From Fratercula arctica (Eukaryota; Chordata; Aves; Charadriiformes; Alcidae): 64,000 bases of DNA. The notes under the pieces are model-generated. The model made no database searches and was not told the origin of the DNA. It saw only the letters and a list, made by a program, of their open reading frames with translations. The translations under genes were made by a program, and so were the position numbers. Shown here piece by piece: positions 10,587 through 23,200 of the stretch. The DNA lies in contig CANTUZ010000009.1 of NCBI GenBank assembly GCA_947846985.1, positions 1,674,001 through 1,738,000 on the forward strand, read 5' to 3'. The first letter of the stretch is position 1; every line of letters begins with the position of its first letter.

Positions 10587-11151
10587 AAGAAGGATATGGG
10601 TGCGTGTGCGTGGGTGTGCACACACGGAGCAGCTCCCTTCCCCGGGCCGGAGCCTGGGGACACTCACAGGCTGCTCCTGCCCCCGTCCCCGGCAGCACCC
10701 CCACCACGGGAAGGGTCCCGGGCTGCCTGATTTTATAAATGAAGCCCTTCCCCACCCCCCTACCCCCATTCCAGTTCTGCACCCACCCTCACATTTTTGC
10801 ATAGGAAAAAAAATTAATAGCAACGAAGCGTCGTGCTTTCCCGGGGAGGGGGGGTCACCGCCGCTTGGTCTCCCCCCCCATTCCGGTGAATCCCAGCGGA
10901 GGGGACACTGCTCCTCTACTTACTCCAAGCCCACGGCCGGGGCGGGCGGCCCCCCCAGCCCCCTCTCATGCAGTAGGTTTCGGTTACAGCGGTTTTAGTG
11001 CTAGACAAGACTAGGAGGACGTATTTCCAGTTAGCGAGTGGGCTCTTGGCAGGTCACTTGACTTCTGGCTCATATTCTGTGTAAGTGGATACAATAAAAT
11101 TAAAGAGCGAGTATAAACAAAGAGAGTTTATTTATAAAATGTCCCTGGAAG

Positions 11152-11283
11152 TTAATTATTCTTCGGGCTGTTACGTAAGTTTTTCAGCTCCAGCTGTAGC
11201 TGTCGGATGCGTATGTCTTTCTGCGCGAGCTCATCCTTCAGCCGCCGGATCTCGTCCTGCTGCCGGAAGAACATCCGAAGGAG
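11152..11283 (-). CDS. CORO2B: CORO2B exon 12, C-terminal coiled coil (residues 438-480 and stop)
   Basis: 132 nt encoding [20 protein letters not shown] through [11 protein letters not shown] and TAA (11152-11154). The heptad pattern of Leu and Ile marks the coronin oligomerisation coil. Acceptor is CCCTTCCAG. The last residue is Asn, where I recall Cys in human. Confidence 0.97.
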   Translation of the reverse strand, partial: LLRMFFRQQDEIRRLKDELAQKDIRIRQLQLELKNLRNSPKNN

Positions 11284-14200
11284 CTGGAAGGGAAGGAGGG
11301 AGCTGGAGGGACCACACCGGCCACTCACCCCTCGCGCTGGGGCCGCCTGGTAACTCGGCCGCTTTTGCAGCGTGCCTTCAGCTGCCGGCTCTCCCCTATT
11401 TAATACTTCGCCCTCCAGCACGGGGATGCCCTCATGGATGCCATCCGCAAACTCGTCTCCAGCAAAACAAATTCCTTCCGGGACCAAGTGCTGATGTTGC
11501 CCCAGCACCTCCGTATGTTATTCCCGGGGAGGGATTTTAATAAATAAAAACTAAAAAATAAAAATTCAGGAGCTTAACGCCGCTCCTTTCGGGTGCTCTG
11601 TGGTTAAATACAGAGCGGGATGCTTCAATTCCCAGGGAAAGGCGGTGCCCAGGCACTTCAGTCTGAGGGTACCAGCAGAGACCTGCAGAGCGGGGGCTTT
11701 CCAAGCTGCATCCAGAAAATGTCCCCCCCTGCCTAGCCAGCAACCGTCCCCCCCCGTCCCCGGGGCCGCACTGCCCTACCTCGTTCTCTGTCCGGGGCGG
11801 CACATTCTCCAGCAGGTCTATGCCATTAACGACAACGCTCTTCTTCTCCCTCACCGGTGCCTTGAAGACAATTTTGGATGTCTTCTTGTAGCCCTCCTTC
11901 AGCGACATCAGGATGGGATCTGAGTGGGGCAGAGCAGGAGACGGGATGAGGGGGGGCTGCGGCCCCATCCCGCTGCCCGGCCGTTCTCGAGGCTCCCTGC
12001 CATCCCCCCGTGGTGGTTTTACCTCGGTTCACCCCGCTCAGCCATTCATCCGGCGTGAGGGCTGGCTCCGTACCCGGCGTCATCGGGTAAATGTCCTCTT
12101 GGTACGTTTCTGACTGAAAACACGGGGGAAAGAAAAGCAACGGCCTCCGTGAATGCGCTCACAACTTTTGAACTGCGTGATGCAACCTGCTGTCGAGGCT
12201 TGGGCTCACTCCTTTGGCATGCAGCAATGCAGCCACCCGGGGAAGCAATCAACCGGTGGTTGCACCATTAGGTCAGATGAGAAACGCCAGCGTTGGCTGC
12301 TCAGGGCACGTGCGGGTCTGGGAAATGCCGGCCAGCCACCGGCAGCAGAGCCTGAGGGGCCGGAGGAGGACGAGCGGCTGCTGAGCCTGGGATCGGCTCC
12401 TCCACGCAGCCCCCGCCGGCGCTGGGAAAGGCAAACGCCAAATCCAGGTCCAGCTCCAAGATATATTTTACCAGGAACAGCCCTCAAACCTCAGGCGAGA
12501 GGAGCCCCTTACTGCCCGTCGCAATGGACCAAGCTGATTTTGCATGAAAAAAAAAATCGCATCAAGGCCAGGGGCAATGCAGAGATGTGTTTCCTAAAAA
12601 CACTCCCATTAAGCCTTGGGGAAAAACCCCTTGGGAATCCCATGCCTGGGAAGCGTAATGACTGGGATGTCTGAGACCAGTGCAAAGAGACCCAGTGGTC
12701 AGACTGGTCAGCAAAGTGGTGCAAGGAGGGGCATCTCCATCACGCCGGACCCACTCCGGACACCTCTGGCTGCCCCTCGCCCCCACCGGCCCGTCCTGGC
12801 ACCCCCAGGTGTGGCGAGGGACTCACCCTCCTTGGCACGATCATCGAGATGGGTTCGATCAGCCCCTTGAGGGTGATGAGCTTGTAGAAACGAAAGACCT
12901 CGCAGGCCGACACGTCCAGCCCGTGCTTCGGCATCACCCCTGCGGAGGAGGGGCAGACATTAACCCCCAGGTGCCGCAAACCCCCAGCAGCCGGCTGGGA
13001 CCCATCCCCCTCCCCGGAACGGGGGACCCCAAAAGGTCCTTGTTCTCCATCAGGAGACCCAGGTCTTTACTGAATTCATCCCTGGGGCACAGACCCGGGC
13101 CACACCAAGGGTGTTTGCGGGGACGTCGGGAAAGGGATGAGCAGCTTTTATTTAGGACGAATCACAGGAATCACTGCCTGATGTCCCCTGGTAAAGCCAT
13201 GGCACGTGACAGCAGGAAGGGTGTCACTGGGCATGCGTCTGGCCGGCCGGCACCCAGCCCAGCTGAATCACCGCGGGAAGGACAGCACAGCAATGGGAAC
13301 GTTGCCCTGCAAGCGCTGCAGCCCTGCCTTGATGAGCCAGAGCCGGCGCAGCACCCGCCAAACCCGTGCCAAACCCATTTGCCTGCGGCATTTAATTAAG
13401 CGCCTTCCATCATCTACTTTTTGCACGTCGGGAGCGAAGGGGCAGCAGCTCTGCTGTCCTTACCCAGTCCTTTCTGCGGGGCCGGGGAGCGAAACTCCAT
13501 GAGATAACTCAAGTAGGGCTTTTCCGAGCCAATCTCATAGTACCGGATGTTGCCGTCGCCCTGGAGCGAACACAGGGAAGAGGGATGGATTAGTGCTTTG
13601 GCAAACACGAGGTTGAACAACGACCATGATAACAAACCCCAGCACCCCATCCTTGGGAAATGCCGGGGGGAGACAGGCTGGGGCCACTGCAGCACCGGGC
13701 ATCACCCCGTGGGACGCTGCCCACTCATGTGACAGCAGCGGGCACCTCTCCAAAACAGGGGTTTTTTTGGCCAAAGAGCTGTGTAACGCTTTGCTCGGGT
13801 CTCAGCACAGCCCTGCTCCCTGGCCGGTTCTTCTCCCCCACACCGTTTGCTGGAATTTTCAACCTTATGAAATTCAATGAGGGCAAGCGCAGGGTGCTGC
13901 ACCCGGGGAGGAATAACCCCACGCAGCAGGACAGGCTGGGGGTGACCTGCTGGAGAGCAGCGCTGTGGAAAGAGATCTGGGAGTCCTGGTGGACAACAGG
14001 ATGGCCATGAGCCAGCGATGGGCCCTGGTGGCCAAGAAGGCCAATGGCATCCTGGGGGGCATCAAGAGGAGCGTGGCCAGAAGGTGGAGGGAGGTCATCC
14101 TCCCCCTCTGCTCTGCCCTGGGGAGGCCACAGCTGGAGCGCTGGGTCCAGTTCTGGGCTCCCCGGGTCAAGGACAGGGAACTGCTGGAGAGGGGACAGCA

Positions 14201-17200
14201 AAGAGCTACCAAGATACTGAGGGGACTGGAACACCTCTCTTATGGAGAAAGGCTGAGGGATTTGGGTCTCTTCAGTCTGGAAAAAAGACGACTGAGGGGG
14301 GATCTTATCAACGCTCATCAATACTGAAAGGGGGGTGTCAGGAGGATGGGGCCAGGCTCTTCTCAGTGGTGCCCGGTGACAGGACAAGGGGTAACAGGCA
14401 CAAACTTGACCATGGGAAGTTCCATCTCAATACGAGGAGGAACTTCTTTCCTGTGAGGGCGGCAGAGCCCTGGCACAGGCTGCCCAGAGAGGTGGTGGAG
14501 TCTCTGTCTCTGGAGACATTCCAACCCCGCCTGGACGCGTTCCTGTGCCACCTGCTGTGGGTGCCCCTGCTCTGGCAGGGGGTGGGACTGGGTGATCTCC
14601 AGAGGTCCTGTCCAACCCTGACCATTCTGGGATTGTGTGAATTCCCCTGTTTGCCTCCCCGGGAGACGCTGCAGCCCCCGCCGCTGCGGGGAGCGAAGCT
14701 CAGCCCATACCTTGCCCGCCAGGTACAGCATGTGCGTGTCGGCGTCGTAGAAAGGGAAGAGGAGACCTGAGAGCCCGTCGATCTCCTCCTCTATCAGGGG
14801 CATGGACAGGTCTTCCTGCACAACAGCAAGAAACACTTCCATGAGCAAGATGTCCCGATGCTCCTGCTGAGCCGGGGGTCCCGGTGGGGACAGAGCGGGG
14901 GGGTCCCAGCACCCACCTGGTCCCAGAGGGCGATCTGCCGCGTGTTCCAGCGCGACACCCCCGTCGTCAGCAGCCGCTTCGTGCTGCCCAGGAAGACCAC
15001 CCGGTTGACGCGGTGGTTCTTGCAGCTGGCCTCCTGCAAGACAGGAGTGTGCTCGCTGACAGCATCCCCCCACCAGCCCCGCCATGGCCCCCAGACCCGA
15101 CCCTCGCCCTGGGAAAGCCCCTTCCTTGGCAGGCACCCCCCAACCTGCCACCCCCACAATGCCTCTCCCCCCTCGTCCCGGCGGAACACCAGCTCTGTGC
15201 CGGCAGACAGCACGGAGGTACCGTGATTCAGCGCCCGTCCCCCATGCAAAACGCAAACGCCCGTCGCCCTGAACATTAGATATCACCTTTACCGAGAAAC
15301 CACCACCTTCCTCCAAACTGTGGCTCTTTCTGGAACTTTCTGCATCCCCACCCCCCAGTTTCTACTGTTTTCCACAAATCCTTAATTAATAAAAGAACAA
15401 AAGCCTCCAACTTCAGTGCCTGGGATGAGGCCGAGCCCTTCCCATCATCCCCACCTAATTAAAACAGCAGAGAATTACCCGCAGATCCTGACACACGCAA
15501 AACATCACACCCTGAGCAGTAACTGTACCTTGCGAGTGGTTTTACGTGCTTTCAGTAGGATTCCTCCCCAGGATCTTATTTCCATCCCACCCCGGGCCCC
15601 GCGCAGCCCCCCGGCACAAGCACCGCACCTGCAGGACCCTGCCGGACCGCGGCTCCACCACCCGCAGCTTCTTGTCCTTGCAGGTGGTGGCCAGGAGGCT
15701 GCCGTCCGTGTTGAAGGACATGCAGAGGATGACGTCCGTGTGGCAGTCGATCATCTTCACCGGCTCCCCGATGTCCAGGTTCCAGATGAGGACCTGCAGG
15801 AAGCAGGGAGGCTGCCCTGCCATCTCCACTCCTGGAGACCCCCCACCCCACCCCTCCCGCAACCTCCAAGTCTGCTTTGGGCACCTTAATATCTCCTGTT
15901 TTGGCTGAAATTGTCCCCTCATCACCTACAGAGCCGCCCTCCCTCCTCCCAGCGCTGCCCTGCAGCTGCTGCTTGGGCACAATTGAAATAGTCCTTGTGA
16001 CCCTTGCACGAGGGGAGGCACTGTCCGCTGCAGACGCGGTGGGTCACTTTATTCCAGGTGGCAGGACCCTGCCCCGGCAGCACCCAGGTGACTCCCAGCC
16101 CTGTCAAGAGCGGGGAAAGCCTTTGCCAGGGCAGTGGCCGGGCAGAGCTCACCTTATAGTCGTAGCCGGCGCTGAAGAGGATGTTGTTGGTGGTAGGGTG
16201 CCACTCGACGAGGCCGACGCGCCGGCTGTGCCCGTACAGCTCCAGGACGGCCTCCGTCATGTTCCTCTTCAGGCCGCCCTCGGGGATCTCCCAGATCCGC
16301 ACCTGGGGACGGGGCAGGCGTCGGGGTGGGTTTGGGAGCCCCGGGAGGACCCCGACGCCTGCCGTGGGGGGCTCTGAGCTGCTCAACCCCCGCAGTGCCC
16401 CGATGCCAGCGGCCTCATCCCGCACCCTAATGGACATCCTGGGGTCAACCCGGTCCCCTGCAAGGGCAGAGCCCGTCCCACCAGACCAGCGAGCACCCGG
16501 GGGAAAGGGTAGACCCAAAAAAGGCAGCGGTTTCACCCCTGGACTGTGGATGCCAAGGAGAAGGACCCGATAAAGCCAATGCAGCGCTCCCAGGGAGCGG
16601 GGTCGGGGAGACCCCCCCTTCCATCAGCCTTGCTGGGCGCTTGCCCCCCCGAGCAGGAGAACCTGGGTTAAAAACAAGCCAGAAAAGCCCCCACAAAGAG
16701 GGTGGCTGCTGAGCAAAAGGAGGTGATGCACTGGGGCAGGATAAGGCTTCTATAGCATCCCCTCTTCAATTAAACAGCTCCAGATAATGCTATCAAAGAG
16801 CAATTATAGATGCTTTAATCCCCATGGCAGGTCACTGGTATGAAGCCAAGGTGCCACGTCACATTTATCTAACCCCCCCTTGGTCTGCTCTGTGCCCAAG
16901 TGCCCCGGACCCATCCGAGCAGCAAGACCCAGGGTCCTGCCAGCCCCACGGCTTCCCAGAGCCACCCGAAAGCCGGCAGCGTCTGGTGGCGCCTACACGT
17001 CCCCAGGGCTCAGGTGAGAGATGAGAAACAACTGAGCTTTGCCCCCCCATCTCCTCCCCAGGGCAGCCTGCCTTGTGCGTCCTTCCTGGAGCCCTCCTCT
17101 CCCCCCAGCTCTGATACCAGTTGCAGACACATCCCAACACCTTCAAGTAACACCCGTTAAAAAAGCCGAAGCACACCGAAGGCAGCTCCCAGCCCACACA

Positions 17201-20200
17201 GGTTCCCTTTCGCCTCCTCGCCCAGCATCTCAAAAGAGGAGCTTGGCTTTGGGCAGAGGCGGTGGCCGGGGCTGCACCGCCCCAGCGAGCGTCACTGACT
17301 TGAAACAAAGCTTTTCCAAAACCTAGGGAATATCTGGGAGGCTGCTGCCCGGGGAGGACTGATCCTGCTGCCCCTTCGGTCGCTTCTCCTCACCAGCACC
17401 CCCAAGGGTCGCCGCATGCAGCCAGGGGCTGAGCGGCAGTCTCGGGGTGGGGGTGGGGGGTGGAAATTAATTTGCAATATTGCAGTGAAAAACCTGCTTA
17501 CAGATGCACAGGTGGCGCAAAGACACTCGCTCTTCGGGTTGCACGGCGTGCAGAGGCAACGGCGTTACGAGAGAGACAGGGTTAAGGGGCCGGTTTGGCT
17601 CGGAGGGACGATTCTGAGAGCATCAGCGGTTTTCAAACAAGGCACAACCCGAGGAACGAGCGACACAGCCCCGATCGCCGGCTGTCGGAGGAACCGGTTA
17701 TGAAAGCGGTGGGTTACGAAATGGCTGTTACCAAACCTCGGGCTGCGCCTGGCCCCGGCGATGGCGGGCTCTGAGCGAGCCCTGCACACCCGCGGGCACC
17801 CGCCTGCCTGCTCGCTGCTCGGGGGACACGACGTCAAACCCGGGGGGACACACACAGGGAAACCTTGATGCCCTCAGCCGAGATGCCCAAGCCCCCCTGC
17901 ATCGCCAGGGTCTGCTCCGGTGGGAGTCACATCTTGCCTTTTGCTGTAAAGGCAGCCTAAAGGATGGGTATTAAATGTGTCCTGCATCCCCGCTCAGCCG
18001 GGGAGCATCGCTGAGCGGCACCACCTCTGCGGTCGGCCCCTAACGGAGTTGCATCATTCCTCATGTTTTGCCAAAAAAAAAAAAAAAAAAAAAAGAGCGA
18101 GTGCCAGGGACGGGCTATTTTAGGCAGGTTTCCCCATTACTGCGGTCACTGTGACCTGAAAATAGACGTGGCGGAACTGGTTGCAGTCCTAACGCCGAGC
18201 TGTTGCCACTATAGGCATAGCTGGAGCTGACCCAAAACTCGAGCCCCGGGCTTCACAACCTCGTCCCACCCTGCGATGGAAACGATGCTTTTGGAAAACT
18301 ATCATTGAAAAAAACCAGAGGAAGAGCCCTAGAAGCGCCTCTCTCCCCCCTCCTCCCGTGACAGCGGGGAGAGCGGCCGGCGCAGGACGCAGCCTGTGAA
18401 GCCAGAGCCTTCCTCTCCCAACCCATCCTAAGGAATCTTCTTGATTAAATTTTCCCTGAAATGCACCTTTCCACAAAGAGATGTATCCTGCAAACAAGCC
18501 ACCGTGCCGCAAGATCCCCCCTCTGGCTCTGCCACATCAGCTCCCGGCGCCTGAGTGCACAGGGAGCCCCAGCACAGGGAAAATACGGAGCCAGAAATAT
18601 CTGCGGAGATTAGGTAATTCCCCTTTTAATCTTCCCGCTTGTTTTGTCCTGCCCTTTAAAAGCTCCTTCCCAAAAAGCCTTCACAGCATTTCAGTGTCAC
18701 CTCAGCGGGGACCAGGACCTCGAGGACCAGCCCTGTCACTAATTGTCCTGTGAGGACAAATAACAAATTAACGTTCCCGGCATGCCATGGGAAAGCATCA
18801 GGTGAGGACAGACGGCTTTATCCGAGCGGGGACAGGCAGGTACGGATGGAGACAGGTTTGATAGCGAGGGAGTAATTACAGGAGGGGGTTTCAAGCAGCG
18901 CGATAACCTGGGTGGGCCGTGGGAGTGATCCCTCTCCAGCGAGGCAGCGTTTAACCGCGGCCGTTGATACCCGGTGCTGCCGAGCTGCAAAATCCTCGTC
19001 AACCCCTTGGGGAGGATTAGCCCGTAGCTGTGCTTGGTGGAGGAAAGACGCGGCTGTGGAGCAGGACCAGCCGCTGCATCCCCATGCTCGCGGTCCACAT
19101 GGCAGGTCCTCCAGCCGTGTCCCCCGCCTGGGACCAACAGTGACCCCGAGTGACAAATATCATGCAAATACTCTGTTTTCTGCAGCTCAGACTCCGCAAG
19201 GACCTGAGCATCCTCTCTCTTCGAAAATGACTGTTGGCCTGAACCTCATGAAACCTCCTGGGAGCGAGCGGGGAGAGCCCGAAGGCGCAGGACCTGCCCC
19301 TAAGCAGCACCCCGGGTGTGGGGTGGCACCGGCACCCACGAGCCTGCTCCCCTCCAACTCATCCCCAACGGGGGGGGAAGCCCCCCACACCGGACAGCCT
19401 CTGGCACAATTAGCTTAATTTCCCAGGTTTAATGACAGCTCACGAAGTCTTCCCGGTATCCTCCTCCCTCCCAGCACCTCCTATTCCACGGTGACTGTAT
19501 ATAAAAGGTTATAATTTAGAGTGGGAGACAGCTCACCATGATTCATGGCCGCCATCTGAATTGTTTTCCCCCCACTCAATATCTTCCTCGACAAGCTTTC
19601 AGCTAATAAAAACCGCCAATCTACTGAACCAAAGGAGACAATGAGACATTACGTGACAATACAGTGAAACGCTAAGGACCAGGTGAGGCAGTTTGTAACT
19701 GGTTAAAAACTGGATCACCCCAAACCGTGCTGCGCAGAATGGGTGACGGTTTCTGATCTTCTCCCTCGTACAAAGGCCTTTTTTCCTTTATGATACAGCC
19801 TTTGCGATGGGCTTGTTTGTGGCCAGAAAGCAAAAAGGAGGAGGACGCAAATAACGTAATGTAACGTACGTAACGACGACCCGATTCGTTATCCCCCGGC
19901 CTGCAAAACTGCCTTTTGCTCGTATGGCTTGACGGATCCGGCCGCGAGAGCGGCCGCAGCCCCCGCGGTCCCTGATAGCAAGAAGGATTAATAATAGCAT
20001 TGCTGTTGGGCTTGGGGGAAAAAAAACCAACCAAACAAACAACAAAACCAACAAACAACCTTGTTGTGCACAGCTGCATGGCTTATCTGCAGCGGGGGAT
20101 GCGGAAAGAGCAGCGCTGTGACGACAAGTGACACCGGGGACAGCAGAGGAGCTGGGCACCAGCCGCAGCCCCGGCACCGATGACACAGGAGCCGGGGATT

Positions 20201-23200
20201 GGCACAATTTGCCTATTGCTCTGCGTCGATCTCTTCCCCCCCTTCTCCATCCCTGAGACTGCTGTGCCATCACCCACCCGCAGCGCCTTCCCACACCCCC
20301 GGGGGGGATAAATTAAAGGGAAGAGGGCGCAGGGAGCCGCGCGGGTCCTGGAGGTGCCAGCCCAAAGCATCCCAGCTCACCGAGGTGTCTTCGGAGCATG
20401 ATGCGATGATGTTCTCAATGAAGGGATTCCACTTGATGTCCAGCACGTTGCCCTGGTGACCACAAACTTTGGGGTAGTTTGGTTCGATCCGGCCTGTCTG
20501 TAATTTAAAATAAACAACAATTAAAAAAAAAAAAAAGAGAGAGAGAGAGAAAAAAATAGTGATAAAATTGGTCTTTTTAAAGCTGGAGCCCTGTCAGGGG
20601 GTTGAGCTCCATAGCTCACCCTGGGGTAGGGATTTTGGCATGAAGCATTTGGAACTTTCCTCCCAAATTTCGGAAGTGATGTCGAGCAAGGCGTGCACGT
20701 GTACTCCACAGGTCAAATCCCCAGCCACTTTGGGATCATAGAACCACAGAGTGGTTTGGGTGGGAAGGGACCTTAAAGGTCACCCAGTGGCACCCCCTGC
20801 CCTGGGCAGGGACACCTCCCACCAGCCCAGGCTGCTCCAAGCCCCGTCCAACCTGGCCTTGAACCCCTCCAGGGATGGGGCAGCCACAGCTTCTCTGGGC
20901 AGCCTGGGCCAGGGGCTCACCCCCCTCACAGCAAAGGATTTCTTCCTGAGATCTCATCTCAATCTCCCCTCTCTCAGTGTAAAACCCTTCCCCCTCGTCC
21001 TATCACGGCTCCCCTCCCTGCTCCAGAGTCCCTGCCCAGCTTTCCTGGAGCCCCTTTAGGGCCTGGAAGGGGCTGGAAGGTCTCCCTGGAGCCTTCTCTT
21101 CTCCAGGCTGAACCCCCCCAGCTCTCTCAGCCTGTCCCCACAGCAGAGGGGCTCCAGCCCTCCCAGCATCTCCGGGGCCTCCTCTGGCCCCGCTCCAGCA
21201 GCTCCGTGTCCTTCTTGTGCCAAGGACTCCAGAGCTGGAGGCAGTGCTCCGGGTGGGGTCTCAGGAGAGCAGAGCAGAGGGGTAGAATCCCCTCCCTCGC
21301 CCTGCTGGCCACGCTTCTATTGATGCGTCCTGGGAACACTCTTGCTTAACAAGGCTAATTACACCACTCAATGGGATCCTTCCACGCGGATGGAAATCCT
21401 TGCAAGACTTTCAGGGATGGTCCAGCCCTGACATCCCCCCCAGCAGAGAGGGCCTCCAGAGCTTGGCAGCAGAGGAGGGCACCCGGCACCCGGCACAGTT
21501 AAGGTCCCATTAAGGTTCCCATCATAAATGGGGTGCAGGAACCCCATTTCTTGCAGCCTTCCACCGCCCTTCCTTCTCCTGCGCTGGCTCCCTGCCACAG
21601 CCCGGAGGTGGTGGCATGCTTCGGAGCGTGCAAACTAACTAGGTCAGCACGACACAGCCACTAAATATTTCATAGCCCTTTCCAGCACTGACCTTTTAAC
21701 ATATCGAGCTCCTGGCTCCATTTAACGGGGACAAAGAAAGGCACCGAGGATAACACGCTGCATTTTTACCATCCGCAGCTGAGGGAGGAACGCTCCGGGC
21801 AGCCGGATCAGGCCCAGGGACTCACCCCTGCGGCCATCGCTGCTGGGAAGGTTTATTTGAATTAATTCTCTCCCAGGGAGATGCGGCTGCTAATTGCCGG
21901 AGCGCGGCGGTGCCCGCTGCAATGCCAGCCGGGAGCAGCGCGGGATGCGCGGGCAGAGCGGCTCTGCCCGCCCGGATTCCATCAGGCAGGGATGGAGACG
22001 TGGAAAACCATCGCAGGAGGCACTGAGAAACACAGGCAAAGCCAACCCTCCCTGAGCCCACTTTATCAATTTTTCGAATACGCGTTATTAGTGATAAGCC
22101 AGTTCTGGCTCACATTGCTGCAGCAGCTCTAAGTCACCCCTCAGAGACGGCCCATATAGAAGATGAGAACTAGGGCTGGGCTAAAACCACCAGGGACTCC
22201 GTTATATGGGTCACTTCAATTATCGAGGTAAAGGAAAAAAAAAATAAATAGGTGCCTGCCCTCAGTACGTGAGCAAACGGACACCTTCAGCTCCATCCCT
22301 GGCTGGGTAACGGGGTCACTGGCAGCCGTTCCCCTCTGCCCTTGGATGCGGTCTCTTACAAACACTCATCAGCTCCCCCGGCGCGGGATCGCATCCCCGT
22401 TAGCCGCTCTGTGCCGAGCGCTTAACGCAAGACTGATTTCTAACTCCTGAGCCTCTCTCTAATTAGGGCACGTTACACAAATTCCCTACCCATATGGCGC
22501 CGGATTCATTTTCCCTTGGGTGATTGATACCTGCCAGTGTCATTTTAAGCTCTATTAGGGCCAATTCCAAGGGTGTCAGGGCAGGGATGGATGGAAGAGC
22601 CAGGATGGGGCGGCTGTGCCCACCCACTCCTTCAGCTGCCGCGAGCATCCCTTCGGCTCACTCAGAGAGCCAAAATCTTGATAATTCTGCCCATCAGCAA
22701 TAATCTGGCTCAGATCTGAGCTGCTGTGTCAGTCCTGGACCTTTAACTGCCTCCTGCCATCCACTAATGCATTTTCTTTCCCGCTTTTACCTGGCAGCTT
22801 TGCCCCGGATAAGCAGCAGTGATCGATGTCCACATTTCTGACATTATCAAACACCTAAAAGGGCGTTTTCCCTTGGGTTTTATTAGTCCTATTATAAACC
22901 AGTTCAGGTTATTAGGGATAAAAACAAGCAAAGTGACTTTCTGACGGTTTTGCCAGGGTGACCCAAACCTCCGGCAGCTGTGGATGGTGCCGTGGCTGGA
23001 GGGATGGTGCCCTGAATCCCCCCACCCACGCATCCTCCTCCTCCTCCCACGCCCCGGGATACTTTTCTTTGCCCAAATTACATCAAGCACCACCACAGGA
23101 AGGGCAATACATTAAGGTAAGCATCACCTATTGATTTTAAATGTTCCTTTTCCTCGGTGGCAGAGAGAGCCCCTTGGGAAGTCCCCCTCACACCAAACCT

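Larger units (their letters stand above)
10085..11151 (-). other. CORO2B: CORO2B 3' UTR
   Basis: Sequence downstream of the CORO2B stop codon on the minus strand, ending at an AATAAA at 10107-10112 with a U-rich element further on. It contains an unbroken run of 30 T on the plus strand (A30 in the message) at 10550-10579 and an AT-alternating block at 10266-10292. A second AATAAA (11128-11133) lies only 18 nt after the stop and is probably not used. The extent is inferred. Confidence 0.65.

Noticed and set aside
13965..14327. 120-codon plus-strand frame with reverse-transcriptase-like motifs
   Set aside because: It is the C-terminal remnant of the CR1 second open reading frame, bounded by frameshifts, not a host gene.
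14363..15316. 317-codon minus-strand frame overlapping CORO2B
   Set aside because: It joins intron, CR1 and exon 6-7 sequence mostly out of the CORO2B frame. The spliced exons explain the region.
18073..18094. A22 run taken as the tail of a processed pseudogene
   Set aside because: No gene-like sequence precedes it in any frame, so the run alone does not support retroposition. The same applies to the A runs at 32155, 32326 and 50233.
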